From NCBI GenBank assembly GCA_016717855.1, contig JADKEV010000001.1:1-64000 (forward strand): a stretch of 64,000 bases of DNA, given 5' to 3'. The notes below the pieces were generated by a model. The model did not search any database and had not been told where the DNA came from. It saw only the letters and a program-made list of their open reading frames with translations. Shown here in pieces: positions 31,841-40,461 of this stretch; the stretch's first letter is position 1; each line of letters starts with the position of its first letter. The DNA is from Betaproteobacteria bacterium. Its GTDB lineage: Bacteria > Pseudomonadota > Gammaproteobacteria > Burkholderiales > Casimicrobiaceae. A program made the translations under genes and the position numbers.

Positions 31841-34615
31841 CTACGTCAGACGCTTCCTTCCCGCTCGCCGTTTCGTCGCAGGTATCCCACCGGATGGCAG
31901 AAGGCTCGTGTATTTCCGGTAGAGCTCAAACAAGAACGCTACACGCTCGGCGTCGGTCCTGAAGCTCTTTCTGCCATAGGCCGCATCTACGGCCACATCG
32001 AGCTTGTGATGGGCCTTTACTAGCGTGGGTGGCATGGTCAGCGGGTCGTAAAGGTCGGCGAGCGAGGCACTCGGAAACGCGGCACGGGCGTCGAGTACGC
32101 CCTGTGCGGCCTCATCGATTTTCTGCCGCTGCGCCACGGTCGGCGCTTCGGGCCAGGGGAAGTTGTTATAGACGATGTCCTTGGAATAGCGATAGCGGCT
32201 CTCCAAGCGGCCGCAGGTGTAGCGGACCCAGGAGTTATGGGCCGTCGAGCACAATACGCCGACGTGATATAGCGACGTACCTTTCAAGACAAAAAGGAGA
32301 TCGCTGCTCAGGGTCTTGTGATCAAGAAAACCAATCGGAACAAAACGCCGACGTTCAGACGATACTTTCGGGATAACGAGGTATTCGCTCGTCGGCATAT
32401 TCTCGACGTGAAACCGCGTCGGGATGTCGGCAAGCTTGCGCGTCGGTGCGCTCTTGCTCGCCAGACGGAAGTGTTTGACCGCCTCGACCCGTTTCATTGC
32501 CTCGGGCATCTTGCGCAGCTCCGCCGGCGGGCAATCGCCCAACCAAAGGCACCAGCGCTCATAACCGTTAATAAATTCGTCTCCGCCGAGCCAGCGGCGG
32601 AAATACCTTCTCGCCACCGGCTCGCGTTTCACGAATTCTGCTTTTTCCTCGGGCGTGAACAGGTAATTGCCGCCGTCGATCGGTTTGTTGCCAATGCCGA
32701 TCTCGGGCACGTCGCAGATCGGGTTGGAGCGGCGCGGAAGCACGACATCGGCCGCATCCACCAGATACGGATTGATGTTCGATGCCTTCACCGTGTGCGG
32801 CTCACCGCGGATGTCGTCGTATTCGTAAATGATCTTATTACCACTTTCGAACGCGCCGAACCCAATAATGACGCAATGCACGGCCGCCATCCCGCGCGCC
32901 TCATTGCTCCACCGGAAAGTGCGGTGTGCGAAGTGAATATGGATGCCCTGTGCCAGCAGCCAACCCCAGAGCACGCCAACCTGCTCGCCCTGAGTGATGC
33001 TGTTGGTGGAAACAAAGGCGCAGCGGATGTTCGTGTCGGGCACGTAGCGCGCCGCTTTCACGTACCACGCCGCGACGAGATCGAGTAGACCGCCACCCTC
33101 AATGCCGGCGAATACCTGCGCTACATCGGCGCGCTGCGCATCGTTCAGGAATTTCGCGCCGACAAACGGCGGGTTCCCCAGCACATAGCTGCACCGCTCC
33201 GGCGGCAGCACATCCGCCCAATCCAGGCGCAGCGCATTGCCGTTCACGATGTGCGGGCTAGTGACAAGCGGAATGCGTGCGAAGTACATTCCGAATTCCT
33301 CCGAGACCCTGACATTCATCTGGTGATCGACCAGCCACATCGCCACCTGCGCGATCTGCGCCGGGAACTCCTCGATCTCGATGCCGTAGAACTGATCGAC
33401 GTCGAGCCGGATCAGATGGTGAACGTTGAGTTCCTGCTGCCGGCCCGAGTCGTAGAGGACATGCAGGATCTCCAACTCCAGCAGCCGCAGCTCGCGATAG
33501 GTGATGACAAGGAAGTTCCCGCAGCCGCAGGCAGGGTCGAGGAAAGTGAGCGTGCGCAGCTTCTTGTGGAATTCGAACAGCCGGTTCTTATTGCCCTTGA
33601 TCCGGTTGAACTCGGCCCACAGCTCATCGAGAAACAGTGGCTTGATGACCTTGAGGATGTTCTCCTCGCTGGTGTAGTGCGCGCCGAGGTTGCGACGCGC
33701 CTTCTCGTCCATCACCGTCTGGAACAGCGCGCCGAAGATCGCGGGACTGACCGAGCCCCAGTTGAGCGCGCAGCAGTCGAGCAGCGTCGCGCGCATCTTC
33801 GCGTCGAACTGGGCAAGCGGAAGCGCTTCCTCGAACAACCGGCCGTTGATGTAGTCGAATGCGTTGATTTGCTCGTCGAGATTCTTCTGGCGCTTGTCCC
33901 GGTGCGTGTTCAGTATCTGGAACAGCTCAGCGAGCTTCGGGCCGATATCACTGCCGTCCTCCGCGGTGCGCGCATCGAGCCAGTCGCGGAAATTTTGCTT
34001 GGGAAAGATGCCGGTGTCGTCCGCGAAGAGGCAGAATACCAGCCGCACGAGAAACAGTTCGAGCGGGTGGCCGACGTAGCCGGCCGCCTTGAGCTGGTCG
34101 TGCAGCCTGCCCATCTGTTCGGCCGCATGGATGTTGACCGGGTCCTGCGGCTTGATTTGCTGTGGCGCGTAGCCGGCGATGAAGCTGAAGTGCTTGACCT
34201 TCTTGTGCAGATCAGTGAGCTTGAACTCAAACTCGGCATCGTCTTCCAAATCGTACAAGCGGAATCGGGCGAAGTCGGAAACGATGATGTAGCGCGGCAA
34301 GTCGCGTTCCGGCAGGCCCTCGAAATAATCTGCTGCCTGGGCGAATGCGCGGTCCAGGTCCTGCTCCGCGCTCTTATGCTCGATCAGGAGCATGCCTTTC
34401 CAGAAGGCGTCGATGCGGCCGCGCTTCAGGTGTTCGCCGGCACGCACCAGCTTGACCTGCTTTTCGAATATGGCGACCCGGCGGCGCTCGATACCGAACA
34501 CGCCAAAGAAGTCGTTCCAGAAGCTTTGCGCCTCGGCTCGCTCGGAGGTCTCGCCTTCCCATTTGCGCGAGAAGGCGAGCGCGCGGCTCTTTATCTCATT
34601 CCAGGAAAGCGGCAC
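31841..34615 (-). CDS. Single-chain restriction-modification enzyme, MmeI-like (type IIL)
   Basis: 924 aa, close to MmeI (919 aa). The N-terminal part has a PD-ExK-type nuclease site, RIDAFWKGMLLIEHKSA (Asp, then E-x-K). A helical spacer follows; the gamma-class adenine methyltransferase has motif I DPACGCGNFL and motif IV NPPFVG; a target-recognition domain occupies about residues 600-830. One polypeptide would methylate one strand for protection and cut about 20 bp from the site, so a separate methylase gene is not needed, and none is found here. All catalytic motifs are intact. Single gene on the minus strand, inside the lower-GC island. The recognition site cannot be deduced. Confidence 0.85.
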   Translation of the reverse strand: MPLSWNEIKSRALAFSRKWEGETSERAEAQSFWNDFFGVFGIERRRVAIFEKQVKLVRAGEHLKRGRIDAFWKGMLLIEHKSAEQDLDRAFAQAADYFEGLPERDLPRYIIVSDFARFRLYDLEDDAEFEFKLTDLHKKVKHFSFIAGYAPQQIKPQDPVNIHAAEQMGRLHDQLKAAGYVGHPLELFLVRLVFCLFADDTGIFPKQNFRDWLDARTAEDGSDIGPKLAELFQILNTHRDKRQKNLDEQINAFDYINGRLFEEALPLAQFDAKMRATLLDCCALNWGSVSPAIFGALFQTVMDEKARRNLGAHYTSEENILKVIKPLFLDELWAEFNRIKGNKNRLFEFHKKLRTLTFLDPACGCGNFLVITYRELRLLELEILHVLYDSGRQQELNVHHLIRLDVDQFYGIEIEEFPAQIAQVAMWLVDHQMNVRVSEEFGMYFARIPLVTSPHIVNGNALRLDWADVLPPERCSYVLGNPPFVGAKFLNDAQRADVAQVFAGIEGGGLLDLVAAWYVKAARYVPDTNIRCAFVSTNSITQGEQVGVLWGWLLAQGIHIHFAHRTFRWSNEARGMAAVHCVIIGFGAFESGNKIIYEYDDIRGEPHTVKASNINPYLVDAADVVLPRRSNPICDVPEIGIGNKPIDGGNYLFTPEEKAEFVKREPVARRYFRRWLGGDEFINGYERWCLWLGDCPPAELRKMPEAMKRVEAVKHFRLASKSAPTRKLADIPTRFHVENMPTSEYLVIPKVSSERRRFVPIGFLDHKTLSSDLLFVLKGTSLYHVGVLCSTAHNSWVRYTCGRLESRYRYSKDIVYNNFPWPEAPTVAQRQKIDEAAQGVLDARAAFPSASLADLYDPLTMPPTLVKAHHKLDVAVDAAYGRKSFRTDAERVAFLFELYRKYTSLLPSGGIPATKRRAGRKRLT

Positions 34616-34855
34616 GTCAGGCCACCGGCTTCCGCACGCAGTCGCCTGTCCACTTCATTGTGGCTTCGATGGCTCGGACTTTCACTTGGGTACCGGCAAG
34701 ATCGTGGCGCATGTCGCGCATCTTAATGGAATGCTGCCACCTGTTCTAGCAATTACAACCGCCTTCGCACTGGCGGTGTACGAAGCAAAGCGACAGTGGC
34801 ATCGATTTCCCACCGACCTTCATGGCCAATTCGGCTTCCAGTACTCGCGCGGACC

Positions 34856-36091
34856 TCACCGCCTGGCCTTGGCCCCATGGTGCGCCGGGTAGACGCCGGT
34901 GCCGAACAGCACGGCGCCGCCGAACAGCAGCGTCGAAATGCTGACCGTGGAGAGCGCGGCGCCGAACGCGAGCGGCACGACCACCGAACAGCCATTGCTC
35001 AGCATCGAACGCAGGCCCACCGCTTCGCCGCCGCGGCCGGCCGGGGCCGCCGTATGCAATAGCGAGAGCATGTTGGGCTGGCTGAGTCCCACCGCCGCCC
35101 CGAAGATGATCCCCGCGCTCATCAGGAGCGGCGCCAGCGACATCCAGGGGAGGGCCACGAAAACGAGCGTGATCACGATCATCGCCGCGCGCAGGATCTG
35201 CCACTCCGTGAAGCGCCGGGAGAGCCACGGCATCACGGCGCGCGCGGCGAATGTGCCGATGGCAAAGAACGAGAACACCGTGCCGATGACCGATGCCGAA
35301 TAGCCCAGCCGGTGGCCGAGCACCGGCAGCATGACGATGAACAGGTCCCACGACGTCGCCGTCAGGCAATTGACCCAGTAGATCCGCCGCATCTCGGGCG
35401 TGGCCAGAAGGTCGAGCACGTGCGGCGGCCGCCGCCCGGGCTCGGCGACTTCGTCGGGCCCGAAAGTGCCCGCCAGGGCGGGGTCCGGCGTCATCGCGGC
35501 CGCCGCCCCGGTCGGCGCGCGGGGAAGGCCGCGCAGCCGCGTGGCGACCAGGAAGGCCGCCACGCACGCCGACACAGCCATCGCCGCGAAGGCCGCGCGG
35601 ATGCTCACGGCGTCGATCAGGAGGCCGGCGATGAAGGGGCCGGCGACGCTCGAAGTGGAGTGCCCGAGCGCATACCAGCCGAAGTTCGTCATCCGCTGCG
35701 CCGGCGTGGCATCGGGCACGAGGTGCCCCACGGTGTGCTGCGCCGCCATCGCGATGATGCTGAAGCCAAAGCCGATCAGCACGCCCATCACCAGCAGCGT
35801 GGACAGGCTCAGGTACGCCACCGGCAGCCAGGCGCCGAGCAGCACGAGTGCAACGCCAACGCGCATCGCGCGTTCCGCGCCCGCCCGATCGACCCAGCGG
35901 CCGATGTGCAGCGAAGTGAGCACCGGGACGACGGAGAACAGGGCCATGAACAAGCCCACCAGCGCTTCGGGATAGCCGTTGTTGAGGATGAACAGCGAGC
36001 CGGTAAGCCGCCCGCCGGAGAGCGCCATGTGCCCGGTGACGCTGATGAAAATCAGGGGCACCATGAAGGGCGGAAGGCGTATCGCGGGCAT
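34856..36091 (-). CDS. MFS transporter
   Basis: 411 aa from MPAIRLPPFMVPLIFISVTG, about 12 hydrophobic segments. The MFS loop 2-3 motif appears as SLHIGRWVDRAGAERAMRVG. A longer central loop (about residues 185-230) divides the two halves. The frame is open further upstream to 36202, but that leader has no membrane character. The substrate is unknown. It is divergent from the LiaI/LiaF-like pair. Confidence 0.8.
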   Translation of the reverse strand: MPAIRLPPFMVPLIFISVTGHMALSGGRLTGSLFILNNGYPEALVGLFMALFSVVPVLTSLHIGRWVDRAGAERAMRVGVALVLLGAWLPVAYLSLSTLLVMGVLIGFGFSIIAMAAQHTVGHLVPDATPAQRMTNFGWYALGHSTSSVAGPFIAGLLIDAVSIRAAFAAMAVSACVAAFLVATRLRGLPRAPTGAAAAMTPDPALAGTFGPDEVAEPGRRPPHVLDLLATPEMRRIYWVNCLTATSWDLFIVMLPVLGHRLGYSASVIGTVFSFFAIGTFAARAVMPWLSRRFTEWQILRAAMIVITLVFVALPWMSLAPLLMSAGIIFGAAVGLSQPNMLSLLHTAAPAGRGGEAVGLRSMLSNGCSVVVPLAFGAALSTVSISTLLFGGAVLFGTGVYPAHHGAKARR

Positions 36092-36280
36092 CCCGCAATT
36101 GTAGACGATGGCATCGGGGATCCCGGACGCGCACTGCCGGCGGGCCTCGGCAACTTCTTCGTCATTCACCGACGCCTCGCCGGCGTTCGCCGAAAACCGC
36201 AAGACATCTCCCGCGGCATGCCTTATCTTGCGGACATCGATGGCGGAGCAACGGCCCGCCGGTCACTTGACGAGGGGAAC

Positions 36281-36649
36281 ATGACACCGCAACGCACCGC
36301 CGAAATGCGCCACTATCTGTTCTGGGGCCTGGCCCTGATCATCGTGGGCAGCATGTTCCTGGTCGACCGGATGGGCCTGGTCGCGATCGAAAGGGTCTGG
36401 AATCTCTGGCCGGCGTTCATCGCCTTGCACGGCGCGCTTGCGATCATGTTCGCGCACGACCTGGCGCAGGCGCTCGACGGCGCCTTCTCCATCGTGGTTG
36501 CCATCTGGATCTACGCCTGCCTCGAGCACCTGTGGGGATGGACCTTCTACGCGACGTGGCCGGTCATTGTCATCGCCGGCGGCGTCGTAATGGTGGCGCG
36601 CGGCCTGCTCAACTTGTCGAAGCACTCCAACGGGGAGAACGCGCAATGA
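36281..36649 (+). CDS. LiaI/LiaF-like small membrane protein (LiaF-TM region)
   Basis: 122 aa with four hydrophobic helices (YLFWGLALIIVGSMFLVDRM, ERVWNLWPAFIALHGALAIM, FSIVVAIWIYACLEHLW, FYATWPVIVIAGGVVMVARG); the WNLWPAFI and TWPVIVIAGG repeats are typical of the LiaI/LiaF-type transmembrane module. Its stop overlaps the next ATG (ATGA). It probably anchors or senses at the cytoplasmic membrane together with the LiaF-like protein. Confidence 0.7.
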   Translation: MTPQRTAEMRHYLFWGLALIIVGSMFLVDRMGLVAIERVWNLWPAFIALHGALAIMFAHDLAQALDGAFSIVVAIWIYACLEHLWGWTFYATWPVIVIAGGVVMVARGLLNLSKHSNGENAQ

Positions 36650-37347
36650 ACGGCCGCGACCGCAGCCAGCACCGCGTGGTGTTCGGCGTGCTGATCATCC
36701 TGGCCGGCACGCTCGCGCTGCTGGACAACCTGAGTGTATTCAACGCGCGGCAGGTCATCCAGTTCTGGCCCATGGCGCTCGTCGTGTTCGGGGTGCTGAA
36801 GATCTACCAGGCGCGCGACGCCGGGGGTTACGCCATCGGCGGCGCGCTGATCGTCGCGGGCGCGGCGATCACGCTGCGGAACATGGGCATCATCGACTTC
36901 CGCTGGCGCGACTGGTGGCCGCTGCTGCTGATCGCCGGCGGCGCGCTGATCATCGTCACCGGCCTGTTCGGGCGGCGAGCGGCAAGAAGCATGGGCACGG
37001 TCGAGATGCGCTCCAGCAGCGACTCCTGGGTCGACGTCGGCGTCCTGATGAGCGGCATCGGCATGTCGAACGCGACGCAGGACTTCCAGGGCGGCAAGGT
37101 GTCCGCCATCGTCGGCGGCGTCGAGATCGACTTGCGCAAGGCCTCGATCCGGGACAGCGCCGCGCTGAGCGTTTTCGTGCTGATGGGCGGCATCGTGCTC
37201 AAGGTGCCGGCCGACTGGTCCGTCGTGAGCAATTGCGTCCCGATCATGGGCGGCGTCGATGACCAGAGCGTGCCGCCGGCCAATCCGGTGAAACGGCTGG
37301 TGATCACGGGCTACGTCGTCATGGGTGGCATCGAAGTCAAGAACTGA
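36646..37347 (+). CDS. LiaF-like protein (cell-wall-active antibiotics response domain)
   Basis: 233 aa. Residues 1-110 hold four membrane helices with the WPMALVVFGVLKI and DWWPLLLIAGGALIIV pattern. Residues about 120-233 are the beta-helical LiaF C-terminal domain (GKVSAIVGGVEIDLRKASIRDSAALSVFVLMGGIVLKVPADW, VVMGGIEVKN), with Gly-Gly turns at each coil. In Firmicutes LiaF inhibits the LiaS kinase; here the kinase that follows is of LytS type. A membrane/envelope stress sensor role is inferred from context. Confidence 0.8.
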   Translation: MNGRDRSQHRVVFGVLIILAGTLALLDNLSVFNARQVIQFWPMALVVFGVLKIYQARDAGGYAIGGALIVAGAAITLRNMGIIDFRWRDWWPLLLIAGGALIIVTGLFGRRAARSMGTVEMRSSSDSWVDVGVLMSGIGMSNATQDFQGGKVSAIVGGVEIDLRKASIRDSAALSVFVLMGGIVLKVPADWSVVSNCVPIMGGVDDQSVPPANPVKRLVITGYVVMGGIEVKN

Positions 37348-37359
37348 CCCGCGCCATTC

Positions 37360-38433
37360 ATGCATCCGATACTCGCGGACGTCCGCAAGCTGCTGTGGTA
37401 CCTGGTCGCCTGGCTGCTGGTCGGCGTCGTCATGGCTGGCACCCTCGCGCTGGCCGGGCTTGCGCCCTGGACGAAAGCGCTGGTCTTCGCCGTTCCCGTG
37501 TGCGTCGTGTTCGGCTTCATCGCGCCCTCCGCCTATTACGTCTGCCGTTCGCTGCCATTGGCACGGCGCAAGGTGGTGTCGGTGGTCGCCGTGTTCGGCG
37601 CGGCCTCGCTGCTGTCGGGCCTGGCGTGGCTGGGCATCTGCGCGGCGTGGAGCGCCATCCTGCGCGAAGCGGGCGAGGAATGGGCCGTCGCGCTGCCGCT
37701 GCCGCTGGCGGCCATGCTCTTCGCCGGCGGCGTGGCGCTGTACCTGCTCTCCATCGTGGCGCACGACGTGCTGATCGGCATCGAGAATGTCCGTGCCGCG
37801 GAGCGGCGGGACGCGCAGTCCCGGCTCTTTGCGCGCGACGCCGAGTTGCAGGTTCTGCGCACGCAGATCAATCCTCACTTCCTGTTCAACAGCCTGAACT
37901 CGATCAGCGCGCTGACGACGGCGGACGGCGCGGCGGCGCGCGCGATGACGATCGAGCTCGCGCAGTTCTTCCGGCAGACCCTCGCCCTGTCGCACCAGCA
38001 GAAGATCCCGCTCGCGGCGGAGATCGCGCTGTGCCGGAGCTTTGTCGCGGTCGAGCAGATCCGTTTCGGCAGCAGGCTGGTCGCGGACTTCGACGTGGCT
38101 GACGACGCGCTCGACTGCCTGGTCCCGCCCATGGTCCTGCAGCCGCTGGTGGAGAACGCGATCAAGCACGGCATCCGCGACCTGGTCGACGGCGGCGTGA
38201 TCGCGATCCGGTGCTTCGTGCGCGAGCGCTGGCTGCACGCGCTGGTCGGCAATCCGGTGGACGCCGACGCGCGCCCCGCCGAAGGCGATGGCGTCGGCCT
38301 GCGGAACATCCGCCAGCGGCTCGCCACGCTTTACGGCGAACGGGCGCGCATCACCTGGGCGCGCGACGGCGGGCGGTTTGGCGTCGAGATTACCGTTCCC
38401 CTGGAGCATGCGGAGAGCGAGGCGGGCCGATGA
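37360..38433 (+). CDS. LytS/YehU-type sensor histidine kinase
   Basis: 357 aa. Four membrane helices (residues about 10-140), then the His_kinase region with LRTQINPHFLFNSLNSISAL, where His is the phospho-acceptor, and the ATP-binding half PPMVLQPLVENAIKHGIRD with GVGLRNIRQRLATLYG. It starts 12 bp after the LiaF-like gene and overlaps the regulator gene (GATGA), so LiaI/F-like, kinase and regulator form one unit. No extracytoplasmic sensor domain exists; the membrane part or the LiaF-like partner likely gives the signal. Confidence 0.88.
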   Translation: MHPILADVRKLLWYLVAWLLVGVVMAGTLALAGLAPWTKALVFAVPVCVVFGFIAPSAYYVCRSLPLARRKVVSVVAVFGAASLLSGLAWLGICAAWSAILREAGEEWAVALPLPLAAMLFAGGVALYLLSIVAHDVLIGIENVRAAERRDAQSRLFARDAELQVLRTQINPHFLFNSLNSISALTTADGAAARAMTIELAQFFRQTLALSHQQKIPLAAEIALCRSFVAVEQIRFGSRLVADFDVADDALDCLVPPMVLQPLVENAIKHGIRDLVDGGVIAIRCFVRERWLHALVGNPVDADARPAEGDGVGLRNIRQRLATLYGERARITWARDGGRFGVEITVPLEHAESEAGR

Positions 38434-39170
38434 GCGCGCCGCTCCGCGCCCTGATCGTCGACGACGAAGAACTCGCCCGGCGCCTCGTCCGCGAATACCT
38501 GCGCGCCCATCCCGACATCGAAGTCGCGGGCGAATCCCGGAACGGGCTCGAGGCCGTGGCGGACATCGAAGCCCTCGCGCCGGACCTGATCTTCCTCGAC
38601 ATCCAGATGCCGAAGCTCTCCGGCCTGGAAGTGCTCGAGGCCACCGAGAGGCGCTCCGGCGTCGTCTTCACCACCGCGTTCGACGAGTACGCGATCAAGG
38701 CGTTCGAGATGCTGGCGGTCGACTACCTGCTCAAGCCGTTCTCGCAGGAGCGCTTCGACGAAGCGCTGGCCCGCGCGCGCAAGCTTGTGGGCCGGCGCGC
38801 GCCCGCCCTCGACCGCCTGCTCGCGCAACCGGTGCCGAAGCTGGAGCGCATCGTCATCCGCGACCGCGGCCATGTGCACGTCGTCCCGGTCGCCGACATC
38901 CACTATGTCGAAGCCGAGGACGACTACATCGAGATCCACACCGCTGACAGGTCGTTCCTGAAGACGCAGCGCCTGTCCGACCTGGAAGCGCAACTCGACC
39001 CGCGCCGGTTCGTGCGCGTGCACCGCTCGTACCTGATCAACATCGACAAACTGAAAGGCCTCGAACGCACGACCAAGGACAGCCAGGTGGCCGTGCTGGC
39101 GAATGGCAGGCAGATTCCGGTCAGCCGCGCCGGCGGGGAGCGAATCAGGGACTGCCTGGGCGCGAAGTGA
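38430..39170 (+). CDS. LytTR-family response regulator
   Basis: 246 aa. Receiver: LIVDDEELARRLVREYL, phospho-Asp in LIFLDIQMPKLSG, VVFTTAFDEYAIKAFEMLAVDYLLKPF. C-terminal LytTR DNA-binding domain: DIHYVEAEDDYIEIHTADRSFLKTQRL, FVRVHRSYLINIDKL. ATG overlaps the kinase stop. It should bind direct repeats upstream of target promoters; none was located in this window. Confidence 0.9.
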   Translation: MSAPLRALIVDDEELARRLVREYLRAHPDIEVAGESRNGLEAVADIEALAPDLIFLDIQMPKLSGLEVLEATERRSGVVFTTAFDEYAIKAFEMLAVDYLLKPFSQERFDEALARARKLVGRRAPALDRLLAQPVPKLERIVIRDRGHVHVVPVADIHYVEAEDDYIEIHTADRSFLKTQRLSDLEAQLDPRRFVRVHRSYLINIDKLKGLERTTKDSQVAVLANGRQIPVSRAGGERIRDCLGAK

Positions 39171-39210
39171 ACCGCGGTGCGGGCACGAGATATTGAAGAC
39201 CGGATGACGC

Positions 39211-39268
39211 CGTAGGATGGGTGGAGCGAAGCGATACCCATCGATGGTGGGTGGAGCGAAGCGAGACC
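39211..39268 (+). repeat. REP-like intergenic hairpin, copy 3 plus a variant unit
   Basis: CGTAGGATGGGTGGAGCGAA then GCGATACCCATC (39211-39243) is followed by a second unit with GATGGTGGGTGGAGCGAAGC (from 39243) that lacks the complementary end. A tandem of a full and a partial unit after the LytTR gene. Confidence 0.7.
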
Positions 39269-39308
39269 AATCTGGATGGCACGCCCCCGGGGGTTGAACT
39301 GCGGGTCG

Positions 39309-39908
39309 CTACGGGGAAAGACCGGGCCGCGCCGGCGTCATCCCTGAGGAGGAACCTGATAAACCGGGCACTGCGGCGGGGCCGTACCCGAATGGTGCAA
39401 GCGACCCGGGCAACGGCGTCGGCCGCGCGCCAGGGTGTGGCAACTCGCCCGGCAGACCGCTTCCATCCTGCGCGATGCGCCCGCCCGACAACCCGACGCT
39501 GCCGGGTCCGCCGGAGAGGCCAACGCTCCCGGTCCCGCCCGAGAGTCCGACGCTGCCGATGCCGCCCGAAAGTCCAGCCGCTGGACCAGCCCGAGAGCTG
39601 CCGTCCGGTCGCAGCCGCCGTCCAGCGGCGCCGAGCCCGCCCGAGAGCCCAGGGCTGGCCTGCCCCCCGGAGAGCGCCGGACTGCCGGGTCCGCCATTCA
39701 GGACGGGCGCGGCCGTTGCTTGTGCAACCAGGACGGGATGCGTGCCACTCGTGGCCGTCGCGACTTCGCCGGCCGCAACCGGTGCGTTCCGATGCGCGAT
39801 GACTTGGTCGGGCGCGACCTCCGGCCGGACGGCGGCAGATGGAAGCATCGACTGCGCGGCAACCAGACCGGCGGCGACGAGGGTGATTGATCGGAACAGT
39901 GTCTTCAT
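39309..39908 (-). CDS. Secreted Gly/Ser-rich repeat protein
   Basis: 199 aa from MKTLFRSITLVAAGLVAAQS, a signal peptide ending near the AAVRPEV junction. The mature protein is rich in Gly, Ser, Pro and Ala, with repeats of the form GLSGGxGSV in residues about 85-140 (GIGSVGLSGGTGSVGLSGG is one example). It looks like an extended or polyglycine-type surface or matrix protein. The opposite strand is also open and Pro-rich, but only this strand has a signal peptide. No known family. It ends next to the REP-like repeats. Confidence 0.5.
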   Translation of the reverse strand: MKTLFRSITLVAAGLVAAQSMLPSAAVRPEVAPDQVIAHRNAPVAAGEVATATSGTHPVLVAQATAAPVLNGGPGSPALSGGQASPGLSGGLGAAGRRLRPDGSSRAGPAAGLSGGIGSVGLSGGTGSVGLSGGPGSVGLSGGRIAQDGSGLPGELPHPGARPTPLPGSLAPFGYGPAAVPGLSGSSSGMTPARPGLSP

Positions 39909-40068
39909 TTTCGCGCTCCCTGGTTCGGGCCGTGCATGCATGATCCGCATTATCGATCAGTTCGGCGCCGACCGCGCGCCTGCTACGGACGGCACGAAAA
40001 TCCGACACCAACCTCTTCATGGTTCATCGTTGTCCGCGCCACGCGCTGATGCGACGCCACATGGCGCG

Positions 40069-40411
40069 CTACCGCGGCACGAACAGCCGATAGTCCGCCG
40101 TACGGGATGCGTGCCAGGCACCCGCCGTGACCGGCGTGAAGCCCGCCGCCGGGGCCGCCGCCGGCGGTGTTCACCTGCTGGATGCTCGTCACTTTACTGA
40201 ATGCGCCCTCCGGACCGGCAGTGGTCACCTCGAGCAGCAGCCACGGAATGGCGCTGGCGGACGGCGCGTCGACTCGCGCCTTCAGCTTGCCGACGACCTT
40301 GCTGCCGTCGCTTGCCTGACAGTACGGGCCGGCGCCATGCCGGCCGACGCTGCGGCCGCCGGCGTCCAGCAGTTCGGCTTCGGGCGCGATGAAGGCCGGT
40401 TTGCCCGGCAT
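40069..40411 (-). pseudogene. DUF3455 protein fragment, truncated and frameshifted
   Basis: The sequence FIAPEAELLDAGGRSVGRHGAGP, GSKVVGKLKARVDAPSASAIPWLLLEV and FSKVTSIQQVNTAGG are typical of DUF3455 secreted proteins. The N-terminal signal and first third of the domain are missing. The conserved end (HASRTADYRLFVPR and stop) lies in another frame after a one-base shift near 40150. Non-functional unless the indels are sequencing errors; the missing N-terminus argues for real decay. Confidence 0.7.
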
Positions 40412-40461
40412 GCGGCCGTATGTTACTTTGGCCGCTCCCGGCGACCGACACGATAACCACG

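Noticed and set aside
35312..36280. Upstream extension of the LiaI-like frame to 445 codons
   Set aside because: The extension is antisense to the MFS gene and has no coding character; the ATG at 36281 starts the membrane protein.
39475..40200. Pro-rich plus-strand frame opposite the Gly-rich protein
   Set aside because: Repeats appear on both strands because the DNA is repetitive, but only the minus strand gives a signal peptide; kept as a caveat.
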